Shown here piece after piece: positions 42,897-51,524 of a DNA stretch of 64,000 bases (positions are counted from its first letter, which is position 1; the number at the start of each line of letters is the position of its first letter). The stretch covers positions 1-64,000 of the forward strand of contig JACMPM010000053.1 in the NCBI GenBank assembly GCA_014377485.1. Reading direction: 5' to 3'. The position numbers and the translations under genes were made by a program. The notes under the pieces were generated by a model, which saw nothing but the letters and a program-made list of their open reading frames with translations, had not been told where the DNA came from and ran no database searches. The DNA comes from Bacteriovorax sp. (GTDB lineage: Bacteria; Bdellovibrionota; Bacteriovoracia; Bacteriovoracales; Bacteriovoracaceae).

Positions 42897-43762
42897 ATTG
42901 GCTTAAAGAATATAAATTATCTCTTAAAAACCTGCACGCCGAAGAGCCTCTTGACGTCTATTTTTATAGACCTCTGGCTTTTATAGTTGTTAAGACATTT
43001 TACTCACTACCTATTACTCCAAATCAATATTCTCTTTTAGCTCTTCTTTCAGGAATAGCTTCTGGATATAATTTGTTAAAGGGAACCTCTCAGAGTTTTA
43101 AATGGGGTGCCTTTTACTTCCTGCTTTTTGCTATTCTGGATTGTTGTGACGGAATGGTTGCAAGACTCAAGAAAAATGGAACTGAATTTGGCCGTCTGAT
43201 TGATGGTGTGGTTGATTATACAGTTAACGTCATTGTTTATGTAACCCTTGCTCTTGGATTAAAAAAACAATACTCCCCGGATTTATTTCAGCCGTGGTTG
43301 TTAGTTATAGTGGCCGGAGTTTCAAAAGCAATCCATTCGATTTCTTATGATCATTACCTTACTGAGTATTTGTCATATGAAAAAGGAGACGGAGGTTTTG
43401 TTGTTAGAGAAATTGAAGACCTAAGAGGTAGACTGGATGAGAGCGAAAAATCAAATGCATCTTATATTCGCCGTTTGGCATTAAAGCTATACTTAGGATA
43501 TTCAAGTATTCAGGCCGGTAATCAAGAACGCATCTTAGTTTTTAATCCACGTCTGTATTGTGAAAAAAATCTTCGCGCTCTGAAAATGTGGTCTTTTGTT
43601 GGTCCTGCTGTTCATATTTCAGTTTTAATCATCTCTTGTATCTTGAATGAGCCTTATCTTCTTTTCTTTTATTCAGTTGTCTTTGGTAGTTTATGGTTGA
43701 TTATGATGTTCATTTATCAATTCAAAATTAATCAGGAATTGTCTGAGGAAAAAGCAGCATGA
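42893..43762 (+). CDS. CDP-alcohol phosphatidyltransferase family enzyme
   Basis: The 289-residue membrane protein contains the complete catalytic motif D83-x2-D86-G87-x2-A90-R91-x8-G100-x3-D104-x3-D108 in the segment DCCDGMVARLKKNGTEFG. Several hydrophobic segments surround it. The family transfers a phospho-alcohol from a CDP-linked donor to another alcohol. In this operon the likely donor is CMP-aminoethylphosphonate and the acceptor a lipid hydroxyl (ceramide or diacylglycerol), giving a phosphonolipid. Inference from context; substrates are not readable from sequence. It is coupled at both ends by ATGA overlaps. Confidence 0.85.
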   Translation: MNWLKEYKLSLKNLHAEEPLDVYFYRPLAFIVVKTFYSLPITPNQYSLLALLSGIASGYNLLKGTSQSFKWGAFYFLLFAILDCCDGMVARLKKNGTEFGRLIDGVVDYTVNVIVYVTLALGLKKQYSPDLFQPWLLVIVAGVSKAIHSISYDHYLTEYLSYEKGDGGFVVREIEDLRGRLDESEKSNASYIRRLALKLYLGYSSIQAGNQERILVFNPRLYCEKNLRALKMWSFVGPAVHISVLIISCILNEPYLLFFYSVVFGSLWLIMMFIYQFKINQELSEEKAA

Positions 43763-44397
43763 TTATCGCCTTGATCATTGGTTTAATTACAGGTTTTCTT
43801 ATCTGCATTCCGGTCGGACCGATCAATGTGTGGGTTGTGAATACTCTGATCAAACACGATTTTAAATCAGCTTTTGCCATTGCTCTTGGTGGATCCCTGA
43901 TGGATTTCATTTATTTCATGGTGATCTTAAGTGGGCTTTCACTATTTCATTTTTCACCAAAGACAATTCTGATCTTGAAGATCGTGGGAGTCGTCTTCTT
44001 GCTGGCTTTTGGACTTAAAGAATTGTTTTTTCAAAAGCAAAATTTTGTCTTGGATAAGGATATAAAAAAGAAAGAGCCAACTGTGTTTGCATTTTTTCTT
44101 TTAGGTGTAGCAATCTATTCTTCAAATCCAACTCTTGTTGCAACAATGTCTGGCTTGGCAGCAGTGATCAAATCATGGAATCTTTTTCCAAACGTTTATC
44201 GTAGTTATTTTGCTCTTTCGTTTGGACTAGCTGTGGGATCTGCTTCTTGGTTTTACATACTATTAAGAATTGTAAAAAAATATCAAAATAAAATCCCAGA
44301 AAGATTTTTTATTAATTTCAGTCGTGCCTGTGGGGCCCTAATTGTCCTCTTTAGTCTCTATATGGCATTTAATGTTTATAAGGAAAACTTTGTATGA
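43759..44397 (+). CDS. LysE/RhtB-family transporter-like membrane protein
   Basis: The 212-residue protein has about six hydrophobic segments. Its N-terminal [23 protein letters not shown], with the PVGPxN motif, is diagnostic of LysE family exporters. Members export amino acids or small amines. Coupled on both sides (ATGA at 43759 and 44394), it is an integral part of the phosphonate operon. Possible roles are export of a phosphonate or aminophosphonate or movement of a lipid intermediate; none is proven. Confidence 0.78.
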   Translation: MIIALIIGLITGFLICIPVGPINVWVVNTLIKHDFKSAFAIALGGSLMDFIYFMVILSGLSLFHFSPKTILILKIVGVVFLLAFGLKELFFQKQNFVLDKDIKKKEPTVFAFFLLGVAIYSSNPTLVATMSGLAAVIKSWNLFPNVYRSYFALSFGLAVGSASWFYILLRIVKKYQNKIPERFFINFSRACGALIVLFSLYMAFNVYKENFV

Positions 44398-46031
44398 AAA
44401 AACCTATTATCAAAAAAACAACTCAACTAAGAAATATGTTGAATTCAAATGAACTAGAATTTTTAATGGAAGCGCATAATGGAATGTCTGCGAAGATTGC
44501 CGAAGAAGCAGGATTTAAAGGTATTTGGGGTTCTGGACTTTCTATTTCTGCGGCTCTGGGAGTTCGTGATAATAACGAAGCTTCATGGACTCAAGTTTTA
44601 GAAGTTGTAGAATTTATGAGTGATGCGACGACTATTCCTATCCTTCTTGATGGTGACACTGGTTACGGTAACTTTAATAATATGAGAAGACTCGTCACAA
44701 AACTTGAGCAACGCGGAGTTGCCGGTGTTTGTATCGAAGATAAAATTTTTCCTAAGACAAATTCATTTCTTCGTACTGAAGCTCAGCCTTTAGCTGACAT
44801 GGATGAATTTTGTGGAAAAATTAAAGCAGGTCAGGACACTAAACTTGATAGTGATTTTAATATTATCGCAAGAGTTGAAGCTCTGATTGCAGGATGGGGA
44901 ATGGGAGAGGCGCTAAAAAGAGCTGATGCTTATCGCCTGGCCGGAGCAAATGGAATACTAATGCACTCAAAAATTTCTAAGCCAGATGAAATTCTAGCTT
45001 TCATGAAAGAATGGGGAGAAAGAAGTAAATTGTGTCCGATCGTTATCGTTCCAACAAAATATTACGCAACTCCGACAAATGCTTTTAGAGAAGCTAATAT
45101 CTCTGTTTGTATCTGGGCCAATCACCAAATGAGAATGGCGGTAACGGCAATGCAAAGTGTAACGAAGACTATCTTTGAAGAGCAATCTTTAATGAATGTG
45201 GAAGATAAGATCGTTTCTGTTGCAGAACTCTTTCGTCTTCAAAATGATAAAGAACTTGAAGCTGCAGAAAAATTGTATTTATCAGTTGCCGACGCTGATA
45301 AACCAAGAGCTATTTTCTTAGCTGCTTCTAGAGGAGCAGAACTTAAGGAATTAACTGAAGACAAACCAAAAGTTCTAATCGATATAAATGGGAAGCCTTT
45401 AATTGAGCAATCAATTAATACTTTCTACGAACATAATATCAAAGATATTTCAATCGTTCGTGGATATAAAAAAGAGGCATTCAAACTTCAAAATATTAAA
45501 TATTTTGATAATGATAATTTCGAAACGACAAGTGAGCTTTCTTCGCTTTTCTTAGCGAAAAAAGAAATAGCTGATCATGTCGTTATTTCTTACGGTGATA
45601 TTCTTTTTAGAAAATATATTCTCTCTCGCTTATTAGAAGAAAAAGGTGACATTACAATTGTAGTTGATGCTGCTATTAGCGATCGAGCTCCAAGTTACAC
45701 AGGAGACTTTGTTCTTTGCTCGCGTCCTCATAGTAATATTTACAGTGAAGCTCCAGCGGAACTTAAAGGAATTGCTTTCGGTAAAGCCGGAGAAAACAAA
45801 GAAGTTCAAGGTGAGTGGATTGGTCTAATGAAAACAAATAAAGTTGGTTCAGAAGTGCTTTCTAAAACGTTGGAAGAACTTTCTCAATCTCCCGACTTTA
45901 GTAAATTAAAACTTCCAGATCTTATGAATAAACTTCTTGAGAAAAAAGTAAAAATTAATGTCATGTATATTGATGGTCATTGGCTAGATGTAGATAATTA
46001 TGCTGACGTTTCACGCGGTCAGAAATTTTAA
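44394..46031 (+). CDS. pepM: PEP mutase fused to a nucleotidyltransferase domain
   Basis: The 545-residue protein has an N-terminal PEP mutase (about 1-290) with [10 protein letters not shown] and the signature [10 protein letters not shown] (residues 115-124), which separates mutase from isocitrate lyase-like relatives. PEP mutase forms the C-P bond by isomerising phosphoenolpyruvate to phosphonopyruvate. From about residue 305 a nucleotidyltransferase-like domain follows ([40 protein letters not shown]). Its first loop reads AASRG rather than the AAGxGxR used by LicC/PntC-type enzymes, so its activity is uncertain; such fusions are known in phosphonate clusters. It is linked to ppd by a ribosome site AAGAGG. 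Confidence 0.93.
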   Translation: MKKPIIKKTTQLRNMLNSNELEFLMEAHNGMSAKIAEEAGFKGIWGSGLSISAALGVRDNNEASWTQVLEVVEFMSDATTIPILLDGDTGYGNFNNMRRLVTKLEQRGVAGVCIEDKIFPKTNSFLRTEAQPLADMDEFCGKIKAGQDTKLDSDFNIIARVEALIAGWGMGEALKRADAYRLAGANGILMHSKISKPDEILAFMKEWGERSKLCPIVIVPTKYYATPTNAFREANISVCIWANHQMRMAVTAMQSVTKTIFEEQSLMNVEDKIVSVAELFRLQNDKELEAAEKLYLSVADADKPRAIFLAASRGAELKELTEDKPKVLIDINGKPLIEQSINTFYEHNIKDISIVRGYKKEAFKLQNIKYFDNDNFETTSELSSLFLAKKEIADHVVISYGDILFRKYILSRLLEEKGDITIVVDAAISDRAPSYTGDFVLCSRPHSNIYSEAPAELKGIAFGKAGENKEVQGEWIGLMKTNKVGSEVLSKTLEELSQSPDFSKLKLPDLMNKLLEKKVKINVMYIDGHWLDVDNYADVSRGQKF

Positions 46032-46046
46032 TTTAAAGAGGATCTT

Positions 46047-47204
46047 ATGATATCAGCAGATAAGTTTTTAACACCGGCCAGAGAGCTTGGGTTTAATTTT
46101 TTTACAGGAACACCTTGTTCTTACCTAAAACCATTTATTAACTATGTTATTGACACAGACGGTTTCGATTTCATAGATAGTGTAAACGAAGGTGAAGCGG
46201 TAGCAATCGCAGCGGGAGCAACAGTCGCTGGTAAGCGCGCTGTCGTTATGTTTCAAAACTCAGGTTTGGGAAATGCGGTTAATCCGCTTACTTCATTAAC
46301 TTATACTTTTAATATACCGGTAATGGTGATTACGACTTTAAGAGGAGAGCCAGGTGGAGCTCACGATGAACCACAGCATGAGTTGATGGGACAAATCACA
46401 ACTGAGCTTCTTGAGACAATGAGAATGAAATGGGCTTTTTTTCCAAATACTGAAGCAGATGTTATGCCAGCTTTAAAATTGGCCGATGATTATATGAAAT
46501 CAACAAATCAGCCATTTGTTTTTGTGATGAGAAAAGATGATATCTCTGATTACAAACTCCAGAAGAAACCAGCAGTTTCGCAAAAAGTACTTTCAGTAAA
46601 TCATTCCGATCTATTCGAACTTGGCTATAAAGAACGCACAACCAGGACTCCTGTTCTTGAAGTGATTCAAAAAGAATTGGGACAAGACGTGGCAGTGATA
46701 GCGACTACTGGAAAAACTGGACGTGAGCTATACGAAGTCGGCGATCTTAAAAATCAATTTTACATGGTTGGTTCAATGGGTTGTGCATTAGCTTTTGGCC
46801 TGGGCATTGCTCTTGTGAAACCAAAGTTAAAAGTTGTGGTTATTGATGGTGATGGTGCACTTTTAATGAGAACCGGAACTATGGCAACGGTTGGTGCTTA
46901 CCGTCCGAATAATTTAGTTCATATATTAATTGATAACGAAGCTCATGATTCAACTGGTGGTCAAGGGACAGTTACGGGCGGAATTTCATTTGGTGCCGTA
47001 GCCCTGGGATTTGGTTATGAACAAGTTTACTCAACTGATAAACTAGAGGCTTTTAAAAACATACTTGGTGTAGTTAAAAATTCAAAATCATCTACTTTTA
47101 TACATTTGAAAACTCAAAAGGGTTCACCAGAAAAACTCGGAAGACCTAAAGTTACTCCTGCTGAAGTAAGTCTTCGTTTTGCGGAATTTGTTCAGTCTAA
47201 ATAA
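46047..47204 (+). CDS. ppd: Phosphonopyruvate decarboxylase
   Basis: This 385-residue thiamine-diphosphate enzyme shows the N-terminal FTGTPCSYLKPF, Glu in VNEGEAVAIAAG, the LRGEPGGAHDEPQHE segment and the ThDP-binding DGDGALLMRTGTMATVG. It decarboxylates phosphonopyruvate to phosphonoacetaldehyde, the step that pulls the unfavourable PEP mutase reaction forward. It follows PEP mutase within 15 nt and is followed by a strong terminator. Confidence 0.95.
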   Translation: MISADKFLTPARELGFNFFTGTPCSYLKPFINYVIDTDGFDFIDSVNEGEAVAIAAGATVAGKRAVVMFQNSGLGNAVNPLTSLTYTFNIPVMVITTLRGEPGGAHDEPQHELMGQITTELLETMRMKWAFFPNTEADVMPALKLADDYMKSTNQPFVFVMRKDDISDYKLQKKPAVSQKVLSVNHSDLFELGYKERTTRTPVLEVIQKELGQDVAVIATTGKTGRELYEVGDLKNQFYMVGSMGCALAFGLGIALVKPKLKVVVIDGDGALLMRTGTMATVGAYRPNNLVHILIDNEAHDSTGGQGTVTGGISFGAVALGFGYEQVYSTDKLEAFKNILGVVKNSKSSTFIHLKTQKGSPEKLGRPKVTPAEVSLRFAEFVQSK

Positions 47205-47219
47205 TGATTAATATTTTGC

Positions 47220-47247
47220 TCGGCAGGAGTAATTCTGCCGATTTTTC
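47220..47247 (+). terminator. Rho-independent terminator after ppd
   Basis: The stem TCGGCAG / CTGCCGA (7 bp) has an 8-nt loop and is followed by TTTTTCT, 16 nt after the ppd stop. It ends the first part of the phosphonate operon. Confidence 0.85.
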
Positions 47248-47338
47248 TAAAAAAAAACTTTCATCTTCTATTTTAATACCTGTTCAAATTAATACAAAAT
47301 TTTTTCGTCTACTCTTTAGACTTTTGAATGCCTTTTTA

Positions 47339-47365
47339 TTGAGTTAGAATTATCACTCGTATAAG
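47339..47365 (+). promoter_or_regulatory. Candidate promoter for the M13 peptidase gene
   Basis: TTGAGT and TATAAG boxes are 15 nt apart, 22 nt before the ATG. The spacing is short, so this is a weak call, but the terminator just upstream requires a new promoter in this gap. Confidence 0.3.
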
Positions 47366-47386
47366 AATGAATTTTTAGGAGAAACC

Positions 47387-49369
47387 ATGTTTATTCAGTT
47401 AGTACTATTGTCGAGTCTGTTATGTGCCACCAGCTCATTTGGGGCCTCAAGTGAAATACCTTTGAAGAGAGAATTTCCGCTCAATGATAAAATAAATCCA
47501 TGTGAAAATCTTTATGAACATGCCTGTTCAAAGACCATTGAAAGTTTTCAATTGCGTGCTGATCGCCGTAGGCATTCATTTGCTTTTAGTGATTCGGCAG
47601 AACGCATTCTTGAATTTAAAAAGAATTACATAAAAGACCTAACTTCTAAAGAAGCTGATTCGCCGGTCTCTGGTCAAATTAAAAACTTTTATCTTTCTTG
47701 TATGAATAAAGATGCAAGAGCTAAAGAAGAGACAAATGAAATTCAAAAATTGATGGATGATCAGAAAAAAATAACAGATAAAAAAGAATGGTTTAAAACT
47801 CAAGCCGGAAAAATTCATAGCGGTAAGAGTGGTTTTATTGGTTACTCTACGAATGATAATTTTGATGATGCAAGAAAATCAGATTTAATGTTGGGAGTTG
47901 GCTATTCCTTACTACCTGAAAAAAGTTATGCGAAAAATGAAGTATTGATTAAGGCCCTTGCTGTCCTTGTTACTGATTTTTTCAAAACGATTGGCGCAGA
48001 CCATCCGGAAGAGAGGGCTAAAACAGTTCTTAAGTATGAGATAGATCAACAAGACAATCGCTTCTTTCCTGTTGAGGCGCGAATTGCTTACTCGCTAAGA
48101 AGATTCGTTACTAAAAAAGAATTGTTAAAAAAATATCCCGATCTTCAATTAAACGTTTTCCTGAGTCAAATACCGGAAGCGACTTTTATTAGGAATATGA
48201 ATCCTAAAACAATACCTTTCCTTAATAAAATAGCTAAAACTTATTCACTTGATGAACTTAAAACATTAGAAATGTTTTATGAACTTAGATCAAAGTTAGA
48301 TCAGGGTTATCCTACATTTTATGATGAAGCTTTTGTTTTCGCTAATAAATTTCTTGGCGGTAAGAATAAAAGATCTGAGTTAGATGAAGAATGTACAACT
48401 TTAACCATGCATCGTTTTGGGGCAGAGTTTGACTACCTTGTATTGCCAAAGATGTTTCCAAACTTCTCATCAGAAAAGGTAGCGGATCTCGTTGGAAAAA
48501 TTAAAAAGAGTATCTTAGCATCTTTATCTAAGAACACCTGGCTATCTCCTACTGCTAAAAAAGAAGCGGAAAGAAAAATTTCAACAGCTTTTATGCGCTT
48601 AGTTTCACCTCAAAATTTTACTGACTGGAAATTTTTACCTACAGCTGCTTATGGAAAAGATACATATCTGGCCAATATTGAAAAACGCAATGGGATATCT
48701 GAGACCAGAGAATTTAAGTTTTTTAGAGAGTTGAAAGATATTCGTTCATGGGAGGGAGTTGAGCCATTAGAAGTAAATGCATTCTATCAACCTTCTTATA
48801 ATCAATTCACAATGCTTCAAGGGATTTTACAGTACCCATTTTATGATCAAAAAAGCTCTGAGATTGAAAACCTTGCAGGAGTTGGGATGGTCGTAGGGCA
48901 TGAACTTGGTCACGCCATTGATGATCAAGGATCAAAATACGATGCAGATGGAAAATTAAGAGACTGGATGACAGCCAAGGATCTTGTAAAGTTTAAAGAG
49001 TTAACAAAATCTTTAATTGAGCAATACTCAAAAGCAGGAATGAATGGGGAATATACACTTGGCGAAAATATTGGTGACCTCGTGGGATTGAATGCTGCTT
49101 ACGATGCTGCATTTTCAACCGACAATACTGCATCTGCTTCAGACTTAAAGTCACAGAAGAAAAATTTCTTTTTAAACTATGCTCGTTCATGGTGTGAGGT
49201 TCAACTCCCAGGAGTTAGAGATTTACGATTAAAATCTGATCCGCATTCACTAGGAGTTGCGAGAGTAAACGAGGTCGTAAAACACTTTGCTAGCTTTAAG
49301 GAAGCATTCGATTGCAAGGATAGTGATCCTATGATCTTTTCGGCCGAGCAAAGAGTGCATATCTGGTAA
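47387..49369 (+). CDS. M13-family (neprilysin-like) zinc metallopeptidase
   Basis: The 660-residue secreted protein has a signal peptide (cleavage near SFGA-SS). It has the typical M13 start PCENLYEHAC, substrate-binding NAFYQ, zinc site HELGH (H505-H509) and ENIGD with the third zinc ligand Glu560. Length and the C-terminal region (RSWCEVQLPG) match PepO-like enzymes. M13 peptidases cut peptides up to a few kDa outside the cytoplasm. It lies between ppd and the AEP transaminase with its own terminator upstream, so it is probably a separate unit inserted in the phosphonate locus. The product is plausible for digesting prey or environmental peptides. Confidence 0.93.
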   Translation: MFIQLVLLSSLLCATSSFGASSEIPLKREFPLNDKINPCENLYEHACSKTIESFQLRADRRRHSFAFSDSAERILEFKKNYIKDLTSKEADSPVSGQIKNFYLSCMNKDARAKEETNEIQKLMDDQKKITDKKEWFKTQAGKIHSGKSGFIGYSTNDNFDDARKSDLMLGVGYSLLPEKSYAKNEVLIKALAVLVTDFFKTIGADHPEERAKTVLKYEIDQQDNRFFPVEARIAYSLRRFVTKKELLKKYPDLQLNVFLSQIPEATFIRNMNPKTIPFLNKIAKTYSLDELKTLEMFYELRSKLDQGYPTFYDEAFVFANKFLGGKNKRSELDEECTTLTMHRFGAEFDYLVLPKMFPNFSSEKVADLVGKIKKSILASLSKNTWLSPTAKKEAERKISTAFMRLVSPQNFTDWKFLPTAAYGKDTYLANIEKRNGISETREFKFFRELKDIRSWEGVEPLEVNAFYQPSYNQFTMLQGILQYPFYDQKSSEIENLAGVGMVVGHELGHAIDDQGSKYDADGKLRDWMTAKDLVKFKELTKSLIEQYSKAGMNGEYTLGENIGDLVGLNAAYDAAFSTDNTASASDLKSQKKNFFLNYARSWCEVQLPGVRDLRLKSDPHSLGVARVNEVVKHFASFKEAFDCKDSDPMIFSAEQRVHIW

Positions 49370-49389
49370 TATTTAATGATGAGGTTTTT

Positions 49390-50502
49390 ATGAAACAAGT
49401 TAAGAGAAATATTCTTCTTAATCCTGGACCTGCAACTACAACTGATACTGTAAAAAACGCAATGGTTGTTCCCGATATTTGTCCTCGCGAATTAGAGTTT
49501 GGTGAACTGACACTTTCAGTACGTAATGATCTAATTCGAGCTGCTTATGGTGAAAAAAATCACACTTGTGTAATGCTTACTTCTTCTGGGACAGGTGGAG
49601 TTGAAGCTTGTTTAACTTCAGTTGTTCCTCATAATCAAAAAGTTTTGATTTTAAACAATGGCGCTTACGGTGAGAGAATGCAAAAAATCTGTGACGCTTA
49701 TAGCGTTGAGCACGTAGATTATAACCAGGAGTGGGGACGCCCGCTGGACCTGAATGCAGTCGAAGAACTTCTCAAGCAACATGCAGGTGTTATTTCCCAT
49801 TTAGCCTTTATTCACCACGAAACAACTGTGGGTATCTTAAATCCACTCAGTGAAATATCCACACTTTCTCAAAAATATGAAGTTGAGACGATTGTCGATG
49901 CTATGTCTTCGTTCGCCGGGATGATGATCAATGTAGAAAAAGACAATATTCATTACCTCGTTTCTTCATCAAACAAATGTATTCAAGGGATGGCGGGAAT
50001 TAGTTTTGTAATAGCTAATACTAAGTCGCTCCTAAAAACCAAAGAAATTAAAGCTCGTAATTTTTATTTTAATTTACTTGAAAATCATCTTTATCTGGAA
50101 AAAAACAAGCAATTCCTTTTTACTCCTCCAGTACAAACACTCTATGCTTTACGCCAAGCTGTGACCGAATACTTTGAAGAAGGCGCTGAGAATAGATTTG
50201 CTCGCTATGCTTCATTATATGAAATTATGAAGAAAAAAGTTGTCGAGCTAGGTTTTGAATTTTTAATAGAAGAAAAATATCATGCTAAATTATTGACGGC
50301 CATAATGGATCCAAAAAATCCAGCATACTCATTCAATGAAATGCACGATTATTTATTTGATAGAGGATTCACTATTTATCCGGGGAAAGTGGGAAATAAA
50401 AATACTTTTAGACTTTCTAATATTGGGGCGATATATCCCAAAGACATGGAAGATTTTTTAATAGTATTTGAAGAATATCTTCGTATTAAAAAAATAATCT
50501 AA
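49390..50502 (+). CDS. phnW: 2-aminoethylphosphonate:pyruvate transaminase
   Basis: This 370-residue class V aminotransferase starts NILLNPGPATTTDTVK and continues VVPDICPRELEFGEL, the signature start of PhnW. The PLP lysine is Lys196 in SSSNKCIQG. PhnW usually degrades 2-aminoethylphosphonate, but the reaction is reversible. In a locus with PEP mutase and decarboxylase it should run in the biosynthetic direction, aminating phosphonoacetaldehyde from alanine. It follows the M13 gene by 20 nt. YkgJ-like gene follows after 1 nt. Confidence 0.95.
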   Translation: MKQVKRNILLNPGPATTTDTVKNAMVVPDICPRELEFGELTLSVRNDLIRAAYGEKNHTCVMLTSSGTGGVEACLTSVVPHNQKVLILNNGAYGERMQKICDAYSVEHVDYNQEWGRPLDLNAVEELLKQHAGVISHLAFIHHETTVGILNPLSEISTLSQKYEVETIVDAMSSFAGMMINVEKDNIHYLVSSSNKCIQGMAGISFVIANTKSLLKTKEIKARNFYFNLLENHLYLEKNKQFLFTPPVQTLYALRQAVTEYFEEGAENRFARYASLYEIMKKKVVELGFEFLIEEKYHAKLLTAIMDPKNPAYSFNEMHDYLFDRGFTIYPGKVGNKNTFRLSNIGAIYPKDMEDFLIVFEEYLRIKKII

Positions 50503-50503
50503 A

Positions 50504-51076
50504 ATGCACAATAGAGAATTATCAAAGGCCATCAGCGAGAAATTAAGTGAAGTTTCGGATGTCTTTGGCCATTTCCAACAAAAGACCGGGCTCACTTGTC
50601 CAACAGGCTGTGGCAAGTGTTGTTTGAAAGCTGATATTTCTTGTTCGCCGTATGAGCTTTTACCTATGGCGTTTAATCTTATTGACACTGGAAGAGCGGA
50701 AGAAGTTTTAGAAAATGCGAGATTGTATAAAGAGAATATTTGCTTATTTTTAAAAGTAAATGATCAATCTCAAGGGACTGGCAGCTGTAGTGAATACGAA
50801 CATCGTCCTTTTATTTGCCGGGCCTTTGGTCTTTCGGCACGACGTGGTAAACATGAAATAATTGAGCGTTTAATTTGTAAAACTCTGAGTGAAATTGAAA
50901 TTAGTAAACCCCATATTAAAATAGTGGATGAGGAAATTCCACAAATTGATCTATGGAAAAAAAGATTGGAATCGATTGATCCACACCTGTTAGAAAATGA
51001 ACTTCCTATTCATCAAGGAATAGCTATTCTTTTGGAGAGATTATTATTATGGAAAAAATTGTCTGAGCAAACTTGA
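50504..51076 (+). CDS. YkgJ-family cysteine-cluster protein
   Basis: This 190-residue cytoplasmic protein has the cysteine cluster C-x3-C-x2-CC (TCPTGCGKCC, C32-C40) followed by ISCSPYELL, and a later CSEYEHRPFICRAFGL. That layout defines the YkgJ zinc/iron-chelating family, of unknown role, which often flanks metabolic genes. It is 1 nt downstream of phnW and probably co-transcribed; a function in phosphonolipid synthesis is not supported by sequence. It converges on the MaoC-like gene 8 nt away. Confidence 0.82.
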   Translation: MHNRELSKAISEKLSEVSDVFGHFQQKTGLTCPTGCGKCCLKADISCSPYELLPMAFNLIDTGRAEEVLENARLYKENICLFLKVNDQSQGTGSCSEYEHRPFICRAFGLSARRGKHEIIERLICKTLSEIEISKPHIKIVDEEIPQIDLWKKRLESIDPHLLENELPIHQGIAILLERLLLWKKLSEQT

Positions 51077-51084
51077 TTTACAAA

Positions 51085-51477
51085 CTAAAGTTTAGCCCTA
51101 ATTATGGCTTCACCACTTATTCTTAAAAGTTGGTCAGGACCAAATGCTTCTGTTTTGACTGTAAAAATGGGTTTGCCTTCTTTTTGTCCAATAACCTCTA
51201 ACCGATAATTTAAAACTTCATCTACATAAACTGGTGCGTGAAATTTAAATGTTTGATTGAGATAAATTGTTCCTGCGCCTGGAAATTTATTTGCAAATAT
51301 TTTTGAAAAGAATGATGCTGACACCATGCCATGAGCGATGCGTCCTTTGAAGCCTTGAGCCTGGGCAGCACTATCTTCAAAATGAACTGGGTTAAAATCC
51401 CCGGAGAATTCCGCAAATTTCTCTATAAGAGTGGTTGTGATTTTAATTTCCTCTTGGTAAATGTCTCCAACTTTCAT
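51085..51477 (-). CDS. MaoC-like (R)-enoyl-CoA hydratase / PhaJ-like
   Basis: This 130-residue hot-dog protein has the catalytic motif FAEFSGDFNPVHFEDSAA (Asp and His of the MaoC/PhaJ hydratase) and the IAHGMVSASFFS helix. PhaJ-type hydratases supply (R)-3-hydroxyacyl-CoA for polyhydroxyalkanoate synthesis; other relatives act in fatty acid turnover. Together with the PhaR-like regulator it suggests PHA metabolism elsewhere in the genome. No PHA synthase is in the window. Confidence 0.85.
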   Translation of the reverse strand: MKVGDIYQEEIKITTTLIEKFAEFSGDFNPVHFEDSAAQAQGFKGRIAHGMVSASFFSKIFANKFPGAGTIYLNQTFKFHAPVYVDEVLNYRLEVIGQKEGKPIFTVKTEAFGPDQLLRISGEAIIRAKL

Positions 51478-51524
51478 TATGATGTCCTTACTAAATTTAT
51501 TTCTTGTTCAAGGTATTTTAATTG

